The position numbers and the translations under genes were made by a program. Shown here piece after piece: positions 8,760 through 18,000 of a DNA stretch of 64,000 nt. The notes beneath the pieces were generated by a model. It was given only the letters and a program-made list of their open reading frames with translations. It had not been told where the DNA came from and searched no databases. Location of the stretch: the NCBI RefSeq assembly GCF_041346925.1, contig NZ_CP166840.1, positions 1,364,001 through 1,428,000 on the forward strand, given 5' to 3'. Position 1 is the first letter of the stretch. Every line of letters starts with the position of its first letter. The stretch comes from Agaribacterium sp. ZY112 (GTDB lineage Bacteria > Pseudomonadota > Gammaproteobacteria > Pseudomonadales > Cellvibrionaceae).

Positions 8760-9488
8760 ATGAGTCCTATTTTGAGCATGAGCGAGCTCAACAAGTCCTT
8801 TGTTCAAGGCATGTCAGAAACGCTTGCTCTACGGGGCATTAATTTTAGTGTGAGTGCTGGTGAGTTTGTGGCGGTTACAGGGCCTTCTGGTGCAGGCAAA
8901 AGTACCTTGCTCAATATTGCCGGTCTATTAGATGTGGCTGATAGCGGTACTTACCTGCTAGATGGTAAGGATGTCAGTCGTTTAAAAGAACGTGAACTGG
9001 CACGTTTACGCAATCAATGTCTTGGTTATGTCTTTCAAAACGCGAATTTAATACCTGAGCTCAATGTCTTTGATAATCTCGACCTGCCCTTGCGCTATAG
9101 AGCGATGCCAGCTCGTCAAAGACGAACTCGTATTAATGACGTATTAAGTCAATTGGGGCTTAGCTCTAGAAAACATCATTTTCCTAGTCAATTATCGGGT
9201 GGTCAGCGTCAGCGTGTTGCGATCGCCCGAGCGGTTGTCACTGAGCCTAAACTTATTCTCGCTGATGAGCCGACCGGTAGTTTGGATTCATTAATGGCGA
9301 GGCAAGTCATGGATATGCTGGAGTCTTTAAACGCAAGTGGTATTGCTGTGGTGCTTGTGACTCATGACCATGAGTTGGCTCGCCGTGCTCACAGGCAAAT
9401 CCATATTGTTGACGGTCGTTTATTGGATGACCCTGTTCAGGGGGTAATGCTTAATGAGGCTTTAGTCTCTGCAGATTTAACACTTTAG
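8760..9488 (+). CDS. ABC transporter ATPase, LolD/MacB type
   Basis: A 242-residue ATPase. Walker A is GPSGAGKST (about 41-49), the Q-loop lies in FQNANL, the signature is LSGGQRQRVAIARA, Walker B is LILADEPTGSLD, and the H-loop is VTHDHE. The sequence is closest to the LolD/MacB/FtsE group that works with FtsX-like permeases and drives mechanotransmission or outward transport rather than import. It starts a rightward five-gene unit (ATPase, two permeases, response regulator, histidine kinase) with very short gaps. Substrate is unknown; antimicrobial peptide or lipopeptide export/resistance is a common role of similar units. Confidence 0.93.
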   Translation: MSPILSMSELNKSFVQGMSETLALRGINFSVSAGEFVAVTGPSGAGKSTLLNIAGLLDVADSGTYLLDGKDVSRLKERELARLRNQCLGYVFQNANLIPELNVFDNLDLPLRYRAMPARQRRTRINDVLSQLGLSSRKHHFPSQLSGGQRQRVAIARAVVTEPKLILADEPTGSLDSLMARQVMDMLESLNASGIAVVLVTHDHELARRAHRQIHIVDGRLLDDPVQGVMLNEALVSADLTL

Positions 9489-9501
9489 TTATGACTTAAT
9501 C

Positions 9502-10902
9502 ATGGGGCATCTGTTTTTTATTACGCGAGTCGCTTTTTTGAAGCTTCAGCAAAGCCTGCTTTCATCGGTGCTTGCTGTTTTAGTGTTGTGTGCCGGTGTC
9601 TCGGTGTTTTTTGTTGTGCTTACCGTGTTAGATGCAGCCTCTAAAAACCCTTTTTCTGATAAGGATGAGCGACTGTATTCGCTTCGGCTTAGTGCTTGGC
9701 AACCTGATTCTTTTGGTGGTTTGGGGCGAGCTTCTTCTCAGCAGAAGTCGATGCTCTATGAGCATGCGCCGGTGCCGAAGCAGCTAATATGGCGAGATGC
9801 ATTGGCGATTTTTAATAATAATTCGGTTTGGCCAATGTCTATTAGCTACCTGACGGGAGCTAAAATTAGTCGTGAAGGTCAAACTACCCCTCCATTTTTA
9901 GTGACATCTCGTGCTGTTACTGGGCGTTTTTTTTCTATGTTTGAGGTTCCACTTCTATATGGGGCTAGTTGGGAGGAGCGTTTTGACCGACCGATAGCGG
10001 GTTCTATGCTGCAAGATCGAGATACGATTTACCCCATCATTCTTTCGAATAGATTAAGTCAGCAATTATTTAAGCTTAGCAATAGCGTTGGTAAGCAGCT
10101 TAATTTTTCTGGGCGCCGCTTTGAAGTAGTTGGTGTGATAGATGAGTGGGCACCAGCTCCCAAGGTCCATGATTTAGAGGCGGGGGTGTTTGGTCCTGCT
10201 GATCAGAGCTTCATTCCTTTTTATTTGGCTGTTGCCCTAGAGTTGGATCGTTGGGGTGGAGTTGAGAGTCGACCTTCATTCCCGGTCTTTTCAAGTTTTG
10301 ATCAGGGGCTTGTTAGTGATTTGGCGTGGATTCAGTTTTGGCTTGAGCTAGATGGTAAGCAAGAGAAAGAAGTCTTTGAGCAGTGGTTACAAGGCTATAT
10401 CGATAGTGAGCGTAAAGCTGGGCGTTTTACTTATCAAGCTAATTTTTATTTGGATAAGCCTTCAGAGTTGCTAGTTTTGCATAGTGTGGTGGGCAGTGAC
10501 CTAAAGATGATGCTGGTTGTTGCACTTATTTTTCTTATAATTTGTATATTGAATTTCTCTCTTATTGTTTATTCTCGTTTTTCTCGGGCATCCAGCTCTT
10601 TGGGGGTCCAGCTTAGTTTGGGGGCTAGCCGTTCTAATTTATTTATTCAGCAATGTGCGGAGGTATTTCTGCTAAGCACCTTGGCGTTGTGTTTTTCAGC
10701 TTTTTCTACTCACGTATTACTGTTTGTCTTTGAGGGCCTGCATGCCAGCACGCTTTCACATCGTTTACCTATAAAAGAAGCCTTATTTTATTTCTTTGTT
10801 GTACTTATCTTTATCGTTTTTTGCGCATCTCTTCTCCCCTCTATTAAAATCATGTCTGCAACGGCCTCCTCGTTATTAAAAAAAGAGGGGCGCTATGCTT
10901 GA
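9502..10902 (+). CDS. FtsX/MacB-like ABC permease 1
   Basis: A 466-residue membrane protein with one N-terminal transmembrane helix (about 15-38), a large periplasmic domain (about 40-335), and three C-terminal helices (about 345-460), the MacB/FtsX layout. It starts 13 bp after the ATPase gene and overlaps the second permease gene by 8 bp, so translational coupling is likely. With the next protein it probably forms a heterodimeric permease. No HlyD-type periplasmic adaptor gene is nearby, unlike in MacAB efflux. Confidence 0.85.
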   Translation: MGHLFFITRVAFLKLQQSLLSSVLAVLVLCAGVSVFFVVLTVLDAASKNPFSDKDERLYSLRLSAWQPDSFGGLGRASSQQKSMLYEHAPVPKQLIWRDALAIFNNNSVWPMSISYLTGAKISREGQTTPPFLVTSRAVTGRFFSMFEVPLLYGASWEERFDRPIAGSMLQDRDTIYPIILSNRLSQQLFKLSNSVGKQLNFSGRRFEVVGVIDEWAPAPKVHDLEAGVFGPADQSFIPFYLAVALELDRWGGVESRPSFPVFSSFDQGLVSDLAWIQFWLELDGKQEKEVFEQWLQGYIDSERKAGRFTYQANFYLDKPSELLVLHSVVGSDLKMMLVVALIFLIICILNFSLIVYSRFSRASSSLGVQLSLGASRSNLFIQQCAEVFLLSTLALCFSAFSTHVLLFVFEGLHASTLSHRLPIKEALFYFFVVLIFIVFCASLLPSIKIMSATASSLLKKEGRYA

Positions 10903-12097
10903 ATTGGGTCCTGCCTTTAAAATTATGCTTCGCCACCCCATAGGCCCTTTATTGATTGTCTTTCAGTTGGCTTTTAGCTTAATTCTACTTGCCTATATTC
11001 TGATGGTTATTTCCGCCCGAGGTCAGGTGATATTGGGTTTGGATGATGATAAGAAGTCCGTGTTTTTTATACAGGTACTTGTTGATGGCGATGAGGCTGA
11101 GCGCAGCTTGCTTGTCAATCAAGACCTTAGTGCTATTCGTTCGCTAGCCGAAGTTGAATATGCCTCTGCAAGTTACTCTATTCCTATGTATGAGTCTGGG
11201 CTGTTGGCGTGGTATTGGCCGGCTGATGGCAAGCAGAATGATGCGGTCAGAGCTAATTATTACAGTAGTGATGAGTTCTCTATGAGGGCTTTGGGTTATC
11301 GGATTCTTGAGGGGCGAGATTTTGTAAGTAGTGACATAGATAGAGTGGATAACCCAATAAGAAATAATAGTAAAAATGTCATTGTTAGTGAAAGTTTAGC
11401 TGCAATCTTATTTCCGGGAGAAAGCGCCTTAGCTAAGTTGTTTTATGGCAGTGGCAACGTGGAGCTTAAGGTTGTTGGTGTTGTAGATCGGGTGCCCGGT
11501 GTGGATACATGGGATTACTCCGCTTCGGCCGTTTTCTTTCCTGATGCTCGCTACCAAAAAGGGACATTTTATATTGTTCGATGCAGTGAGGATGCTTTGG
11601 CTTATGTCAAAGAGAAAGCTGTGTCCATGTTGCTAAAAATAAATCCTGATCGAATTATTGTTAGAAACATTAGTATGTCTGAGTTGGAGAAGCAAATTTA
11701 TAACGATGACCGTTTGTTTTTAAAGTTGCTTCTCAGTGTGTCGGTGACACTGGTTTTGGTTAGCTTAATATCAATTGTTTCCTTGGTTTCGTTTTTGTTA
11801 AATAAGAGACGTAATCAAATCTCTTTACGTTTTGCATTGGGGGGTACTAAAGCATCGTTGGCTTGCTTTTTTATGGTTGAAGCTTGTTATTACTTTGTCG
11901 CGTCTTTATTTGTATCTGCTGCAGGTTTGATTGCATATAAGTATTTTTTTACTCTGGCTGTTGAAATCCCCGCTTTAAAACCAGAGTTCTTTTTTATTAG
12001 TTTTTTGACTCTACTGTGTGTGAGTCTCTTAGCTGTATTTATTACTGTGCGTTGGGCAATACGTAATGCGCCAGCAAGCTATGTTATTCAGGAGTAA
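10895..12097 (+). CDS. FtsX/MacB-like ABC permease 2
   Basis: A 400-residue paralogue of the preceding permease with the same plan: an N-terminal helix (about 15-40), a periplasmic core domain (about 45-265), and three C-terminal helices (about 275-395). The LRFALGGTKAS loop before the second C-terminal helix matches the FtsX-domain pattern. It overlaps the previous gene by 8 bp and ends 7 bp before the response regulator start. Probable partner subunit in a heterodimeric exporter or mechanotransmitter. Confidence 0.85.
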   Translation: MLELGPAFKIMLRHPIGPLLIVFQLAFSLILLAYILMVISARGQVILGLDDDKKSVFFIQVLVDGDEAERSLLVNQDLSAIRSLAEVEYASASYSIPMYESGLLAWYWPADGKQNDAVRANYYSSDEFSMRALGYRILEGRDFVSSDIDRVDNPIRNNSKNVIVSESLAAILFPGESALAKLFYGSGNVELKVVGVVDRVPGVDTWDYSASAVFFPDARYQKGTFYIVRCSEDALAYVKEKAVSMLLKINPDRIIVRNISMSELEKQIYNDDRLFLKLLLSVSVTLVLVSLISIVSLVSFLLNKRRNQISLRFALGGTKASLACFFMVEACYYFVASLFVSAAGLIAYKYFFTLAVEIPALKPEFFFISFLTLLCVSLLAVFITVRWAIRNAPASYVIQE

Positions 12098-12104
12098 GGG
12101 TTCC

Positions 12105-13463
12105 ATGTATAAAGTCCTAATTATTGACGACAATCCCGATATCGGAAGTGCTCTTAAAGTGTTGCTTTCTTTGCATCGCATTGAGTCTGAATACGCTTGT
12201 TCACCAGAGGAGGGCTTGGAGCTTATTCATGGTCACGATGATATAGGCTTGGTGATACAGGATATGAATTTCACTCATGATACAACCTCGGGTGAAGAGG
12301 GAGAGCGCTTATTTATTGCTATTCGTGAATTAAAGCCGGATTTACCCGTTATTATTATCACTGCATGGACTCAGCTTGAAGCTGCAGTGCGCTTAGTTAG
12401 GCTTGGTGCGGTAGATTATGTTGCTAAACCTTGGGATGATGAAAAACTGATGGCAACAGTTGAAAATCTATTGGAGCTTCACGAGTTACAGGCTCAGCAA
12501 CTGCTAAGCGCTAAAAGAATTAAAGATGAAAAATTAGAGCTTGCTGAGCGTGCTAATCTCTGCGGAGTGATTTATGAAGCACCTAAAATGCAGAAGTTAC
12601 TTGATGTTGCGGTGCGTGTGGCGCCTTCGGATATTCCTGTTTTAATTACAGGGCCCAATGGGGCTGGTAAAGAAAAAATTGCTGAGGTGATACAGGCAAA
12701 TTCAAGAGTAAAAGATGGGCCCTTTATCGCTGTTAATCTTGGTGCTTTACCTGCAGAGTTGATTGAAGCTGAATTATTTGGCGCTGAAGCTGGCGCGTAT
12801 TCTGGGGCGACGAAGCGTCGTATTGGGCGTTTTGAAGCTGCAGATGGCGGCACCTTGTTCCTTGATGAGCTTGGTAACCTTTCGCCTCAAGGGCAGATGA
12901 AATTATTGCGTGTTTTGCAGACAGGGCAATTTGAGCGCTTGGGCTCCAATGTGACTCAAACAGTGAGAGTTCGAGTTATTAGTGCAACCAACACTGATTT
13001 GCAGCAAGCGATTAGAGAGGGACGATTTCGAGAGGATTTATATTATCGGCTCAATGTATTGGAGTTGCAGCTGCCAGCATTAAGAGATAGACCAGAAGAT
13101 ATTGTACCTTTATTGAATCACTTTTTAGGTAGTGAGCGAGATCTGGAGCCTGAGGCTTCGCAGAAACTGCAGCGTTATGCTTGGCCAGGAAATGTTCGTG
13201 AGTTAGAAAATAGCGTGCAAAGAGCGATTCTGTTGAGTGATAGTAGAACCATTTCTTTAGCGGATTTTGGTTTGAATATGCAGGGGCAAGTTGTCACTGC
13301 TAGTGGTAATGTCGAGCCGAATAAGCAAGATGTCGAGCAGGCAATCAAAGAGTATCGTGGAGTAATTACCCATGCAGCTAGAGCTCTTGGGTTAAGTAGG
13401 CAGGCCTTATATCGCAGGATTGAGAAGTTTCAAATAGAGATTTCTTCTGATGTTAAAAAATAA
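12105..13463 (+). CDS. NtrC-family sigma-54-dependent response regulator
   Basis: A 452-residue regulator with receiver domain (Asp53 in VIQDMNF), AAA+ domain and C-terminal Fis-type helix-turn-helix (ALGLSRQALYRRIEKF). Walker A is GPNGAGKE, Walker B is GGTLFLDELGN, and the sigma-54 contact loop reads GAYSGA instead of GAFTGA, a conservative change. ATG 12105 is chosen because GGAG lies upstream; a longer in-frame reading from 12066 overlaps the permease gene. The kinase gene overlaps its 3' end by 14 bp. It probably activates a sigma-54 promoter for the ABC unit or for an unlinked target. Confidence 0.92.
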   Translation: MYKVLIIDDNPDIGSALKVLLSLHRIESEYACSPEEGLELIHGHDDIGLVIQDMNFTHDTTSGEEGERLFIAIRELKPDLPVIIITAWTQLEAAVRLVRLGAVDYVAKPWDDEKLMATVENLLELHELQAQQLLSAKRIKDEKLELAERANLCGVIYEAPKMQKLLDVAVRVAPSDIPVLITGPNGAGKEKIAEVIQANSRVKDGPFIAVNLGALPAELIEAELFGAEAGAYSGATKRRIGRFEAADGGTLFLDELGNLSPQGQMKLLRVLQTGQFERLGSNVTQTVRVRVISATNTDLQQAIREGRFREDLYYRLNVLELQLPALRDRPEDIVPLLNHFLGSERDLEPEASQKLQRYAWPGNVRELENSVQRAILLSDSRTISLADFGLNMQGQVVTASGNVEPNKQDVEQAIKEYRGVITHAARALGLSRQALYRRIEKFQIEISSDVKK

Positions 13464-14760
13464 CATTCGCCCAATTATTGCGCTTGTGGTTTTGATGTCA
13501 CTTCACGCAACGGTGTTGACTTTTTTGTTGGTGTCTATGCGTGCTGAGTCGCTTTCTGAGAAGATAATAAGTGTACTGCTTGTTTCTTTGGTTTTTATTC
13601 TTCTAGCTGGTTTTCAGCTGTATCGTTTTGTTTATTCTCGCACCTATATTTTAAAGAGGGGATTAAATAACTTTAAAGATGGGGATTTTTCAGAGAGGAT
13701 AAAAGATCCTTTTAATGATGGTTTGTCTAGCTTGATTAGAGCCTACAATGAAACAGCCGATGCCTTGCATGATGAAAGGATTAGTTTAAATCAAAGAGAG
13801 TTACTTTTGGATGCGATCATTCAAAGGGCCAGTCTTATTATTGTTTTAAGTGATGAGAGGGGGCGGGTTGTTCATGAGAATATTGAGGCGAGAAAGCTGT
13901 TGTATCAAGGGCGATCAATGAAAAATGTTGACTTTGTTTCTATCTTAAAGCAAAACGCCGATCCTATTGCTCAGACAGTATTAAATGCTAGTAATGCAAT
14001 TGTTGAGTGGGACAAAAATGATACGCGCTGCACTTATCATATTTCTCGTAGTGTTTTTAATATAAATCAGAGAGAGCATACGCTTTATCTGTTTAAGGAT
14101 TTAACTGAAGAAATTGGTCGTGAAGAGGTGAAGACGTGGAAGAAGATGATCCGTGTTATGACTCATGAACTTAATAATTCGTTAGCGCCAATCAGCTCTT
14201 TAGCTCACTCGGGAGAGAAGTCTTTATCAATGGGCGATTACTCCAGCTTACCCTTAATATTTGAAACAATCTCTTCACGAACGGCACGCTTGAATAGCTT
14301 TCTTCAAGGCTATAGTGATTTTGCCAAGCTTCCTCTCCCTCTTCTAGCTGCTGTTGATGTTGCTGATTTTTTGAATTCAATTGCTGTGCAGGCAGGTATT
14401 AAAGTAAACCATCACAATAAAAGCCAAAATGTACGATTTGACCCTATTCAAATGGAACAAGTACTACTGAATCTAATTAAAAATGCTAAGGAGTCAGGGT
14501 CGCAGGAGGGTGAGATTATTTTGTGTAGTTACATTTATTCTGATGCGCTTGTGTTCCGTGTGCAGGATAGGGGCACGGGTATGTCAGATCGTGTGCTAGA
14601 GAACTCGTTATTACCCTTTTACTCTACAAAATCCGATGGCACCGGTATTGGCCTAGCTTTATGCCAAGAGATTGTGCAGGCCCATAGAGGTTGGTTGAGT
14701 TTAAAAAACCGAAGTTCAGGTGGTTTGAGTGTTCAAATTAAACTGCCCTTGGATTTATAA
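13450..14760 (+). CDS. NtrY-like sensor histidine kinase
   Basis: A 436-residue membrane sensor. Two N-terminal transmembrane helices (about 7-28 and 36-58) have almost no periplasmic loop, so it probably senses within the membrane or via the transporter. A HAMP-like linker, a PAS-like domain (about 115-220) and a HisKA box MTHELNNSLAP (His about 239) follow. The ATPase domain has the N box (LNLIKNAKES), DRGTGMS and GTGIGLALC. It is the cognate kinase of the NtrC-type regulator, with overlapping genes. The tiny loop resembles kinases that take their signal from a partner ABC permease. Confidence 0.9.
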   Translation: MLKNNIRPIIALVVLMSLHATVLTFLLVSMRAESLSEKIISVLLVSLVFILLAGFQLYRFVYSRTYILKRGLNNFKDGDFSERIKDPFNDGLSSLIRAYNETADALHDERISLNQRELLLDAIIQRASLIIVLSDERGRVVHENIEARKLLYQGRSMKNVDFVSILKQNADPIAQTVLNASNAIVEWDKNDTRCTYHISRSVFNINQREHTLYLFKDLTEEIGREEVKTWKKMIRVMTHELNNSLAPISSLAHSGEKSLSMGDYSSLPLIFETISSRTARLNSFLQGYSDFAKLPLPLLAAVDVADFLNSIAVQAGIKVNHHNKSQNVRFDPIQMEQVLLNLIKNAKESGSQEGEIILCSYIYSDALVFRVQDRGTGMSDRVLENSLLPFYSTKSDGTGIGLALCQEIVQAHRGWLSLKNRSSGGLSVQIKLPLDL

Positions 14761-15088
14761 ATAAAGTAGTCATTTACTATAGTATTTAATTGTTATTGTT
14801 GGCCTGTCTTTTTGTGTCCGATGGTCGTACGGTGGCCGTCCGATTCCCGTCTTTTTATTTGTCTTTTGTTTTTTATCTTCGCGAAAAGCTTTGTTAATGC
14901 GGCTTATAACACTTTCTTCTGTTTTTGGATCGCTTATTGCAAAAGCCTCTAATGCACTCGAGCAGGTTCTGACTTTAGATATGTATAAATGGACTTATAC
15001 CGTTGTTAAGCCTAGTTAAGGTTTAAGCTTACGTCGACAACGAAGGCCTGCTCAGCAAAATAATAAATAATAAATCTGAGGTCAGCCC
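14761..15088. other. GH86 upstream region
   Basis: A 328-bp AT-rich gene-free stretch upstream of the GH86 gene. Apart from the GC-rich box at 14815-14844 and a GAGG ribosome-binding site before 15089, I see no RNA gene or convincing terminator. Confidence 0.7.
14815..14844. promoter_or_regulatory. GC-rich box with TGTCCGAT and CCGTCCGAT
   Basis: TGTCCGAT, 13 bases, then CCGTCCGAT stand out from the AT-rich surroundings. The same pair of words (TGTCCGAT and CCGTCGGAT, spacer 7) lies upstream of the PhoD-like gene, and CCGTCGGAT recurs upstream of the large TonB receptor. Candidate operator of a shared regulator. Confidence 0.4.
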
Positions 15089-18000
15089 ATGTATAAGCTA
15101 ACTCGCCTCTCGCATGCTGTCGGACTTGCTTCCGCTGTGTTTGCTGGTGGCCTATCTACAACGACATTGGCGAATGTCAAAGTAGACATCAATGCCAATG
15201 TTCTGCATTCGGTTAATGGTATTTCAAATTTTGGTCGTGAACGTCGCATTATGATTCACGCTACTCCAATCGAGAATGAATTTTTAGGTGAAAAAGAAAA
15301 GCTCGATTATTTAATGGAGCTAGGGGTGAGTTTTGGCCGTGATACAGGCACACCCACTTGGTACTTCAAGCAGACTCAGGGAGATTACACTCGTGAAGAT
15401 AACGGCCCTGAGATTTTTCCTTGGGGGCATGCGGGCAATCATGACCCTGAGCAATTCCAGCAGGCAGCGGGCGCTTACCATTGGGCTCTAGATAATAAGT
15501 TCGCTGATCATCAAGAATACTTTGATCGTGCGCCGGCGATGATTATGGGTTCTCAGCCTAAGCCTTCTTTTCCTAACTGGTCAGCTTATTCTTGGTTTGG
15601 TGGCGGCTTAGATACTGAAAGTCCATGGCGTCCGCGTACTATGGAGCAAGCGGCTGAATGGTATGCTGATTTTCTAGAGCAGATGTACCTTCGTGAAGAA
15701 GGTAATCCGAACCGTTTGGCTATGCCCAAATATTGGGAAGTGGTTAACGAGCCCGATATGTTAATGAATGTGCCAGGACATGAAGGGCATGTTTCTACTT
15801 GGGAAGAATTATTCCGTTATCACAATGTTGTTGCTGACGTTGTTCGTGAGCGCTTAGGTGATGACGCGCCTTTAATTGGTGGTATGACTTGGGGGTTGCA
15901 CGACCTTCAAAACGGTGACAAAACAGCAACGGGTGCACCTCGCCGTCAAGGGGACGCATTATTAAGTGCGTTTTATGGTAATGATGAAGGCTCTACATTA
16001 ATTAAAGATGCTATTACCAATGGTATTTTTGCTGAGTCTGAAAGCATGGCGGACTCCAATACAAATCGTCAGTGGTATCAGTGGGATGTTATCTGGAAAG
16101 GCTTTATGGATACGGCCGGCCAGAATATGGATTTCTATTCTATTCACACCTATGACTGGCCTCGCTGGCCCCAAGAAAATGGCGGTGTTAGGCGAACAGG
16201 TGTGCACACCGAGGGCGTATTAGACCAGCTTGAATGGTACGACATGAAAATGTTGGGTCAGCGTAAGCCCGTTATTGTTTCTGAGTATGGAACCGTTTCT
16301 GGTCGTTTCCAAACTCAAGGTACAACACTTGATCGCCACCGTATGCGCTGGGAGGCTTTAAAGCCTTTCTCTCAGCAAATGATGCAATTTATGGAGCGCC
16401 CTGATTACGTAACTGCATCCTTACCTTTTATTGTGGTTAAAGGTACTTGGGGTGATGCAGGCAAAACTGCACCGTATTCTCAGAGCCTATTAGATCGTGA
16501 TTATGATAGCTGTGAAGAAACGGCTGAGGCTTACGAGAATTGTACTTGGAACTTTAATGCTTCAATTCACTGGTATGAGTTATGGCGTGATGTTGAAGGT
16601 GAACGGGTTGATACTTATTCCAGCGACCGAGATATCCAGGTTGATGCTTATGTAAATAATAATGACATGAACGCAGAAAATCATATGTATGTCATTGTGA
16701 ATAGTTTGCATGGAGAGGAAACGAGTGTTGATTTAAGTTGGGCTGGTATTGACGGCAATGACATCAACAGCATTACCTTGCGTCACCTTTATTTAGATGA
16801 AACGCTTGATGCAGATGGTGATGTGAGTAATGGTATTGGTAAGCCTATTTTAGCTGAAGCTGAGCTTGCTAGTCTGCCGACTGAATTAACTGTGGGTGCG
16901 GATGCGACCTTTATTCTCGATATTGAATATGCCAATCCAATCGACTTAAGTCAGAGCAGTAATGAAACTAAATACGCAGCAGAGCCTTTGGCGGCTGCAG
17001 AACCCTACCGTGTAACAAGAAGCGCAACACCGTTATCGATTCAGATTAATGGTGTGGATAAGCCGGTTACAGGTGAAGCGCAATTACGAGTTACCGGTGG
17101 CTTTTTCTTAGCGAATGCGTTTAAAGGTACAGAGCAAGATCGTCGAGTTAAATTAACCGTAAACGGTAATGAAGTGGATGTGAATGCGGATTGGCGTGGT
17201 GAGAATTTTTACACGAATCGTCTGATGCTGACCATGGAGCTGCCTTTCCCTGCTGAATATTTGGCTGACGATGGCAATAACACGTTTGAGTTATTTACAC
17301 TCGCCTCTGGTGACTATAGTGCTGCGATGTTGCAGGTTTGGGATCAGAGCACGGATTTAAATCGAAGTGTTGTCACTGCGCCTTCCGGCGATGCGGTAAC
17401 AGGTTTGAGCTTGGCTGAAACCGGTACGATGAATATGAAAGTGACGGAGTCTGTCGCATTAACGGCGCAAATTGCTCCAGAAACAGCTGCTGATAAAAGT
17501 ATTACTTGGTCTTCTTCAGACTCTTCTGTTGTTAGTGTTGACCCGAATGGTCTTGTAACAGCAACGGGGCTTGGTACTGCAATAGTAACGGCAGAGTCTG
17601 TTGATGGCAGTTTTGTTGCCGACGTTGACTTTGATGTTAGTGCGCTTGTGCCAACGAGTGTTGGTATGAGTGGCGTGCCTGCCGAGCTTAATATCGGTGC
17701 TTCAAAGCAGCTAACTGCAGCAGTACGACCTATCCACGCTCAGAACCGAGCTGTTACCTGGAGCTCTTCAGACGAGAGCATTGCGACAGTTAGTGCGAGT
17801 GGTTTGGTGGAAGCTGTAGGTGCAGGTAATGTCACCATTACTGCAACAACAGTTGAGGGTGAGTTAAGTGCAAGGGCAAGCATTGAAGTTACTTCTCTAG
17901 CTTTAGATGCAATTACGATTACGCCTGAATTTACGGTACTACCTATTGCAGATGTGTTTCCTCTTTCAGTTGCTTTTACTCCTGCTAATGCAAGTGATAC

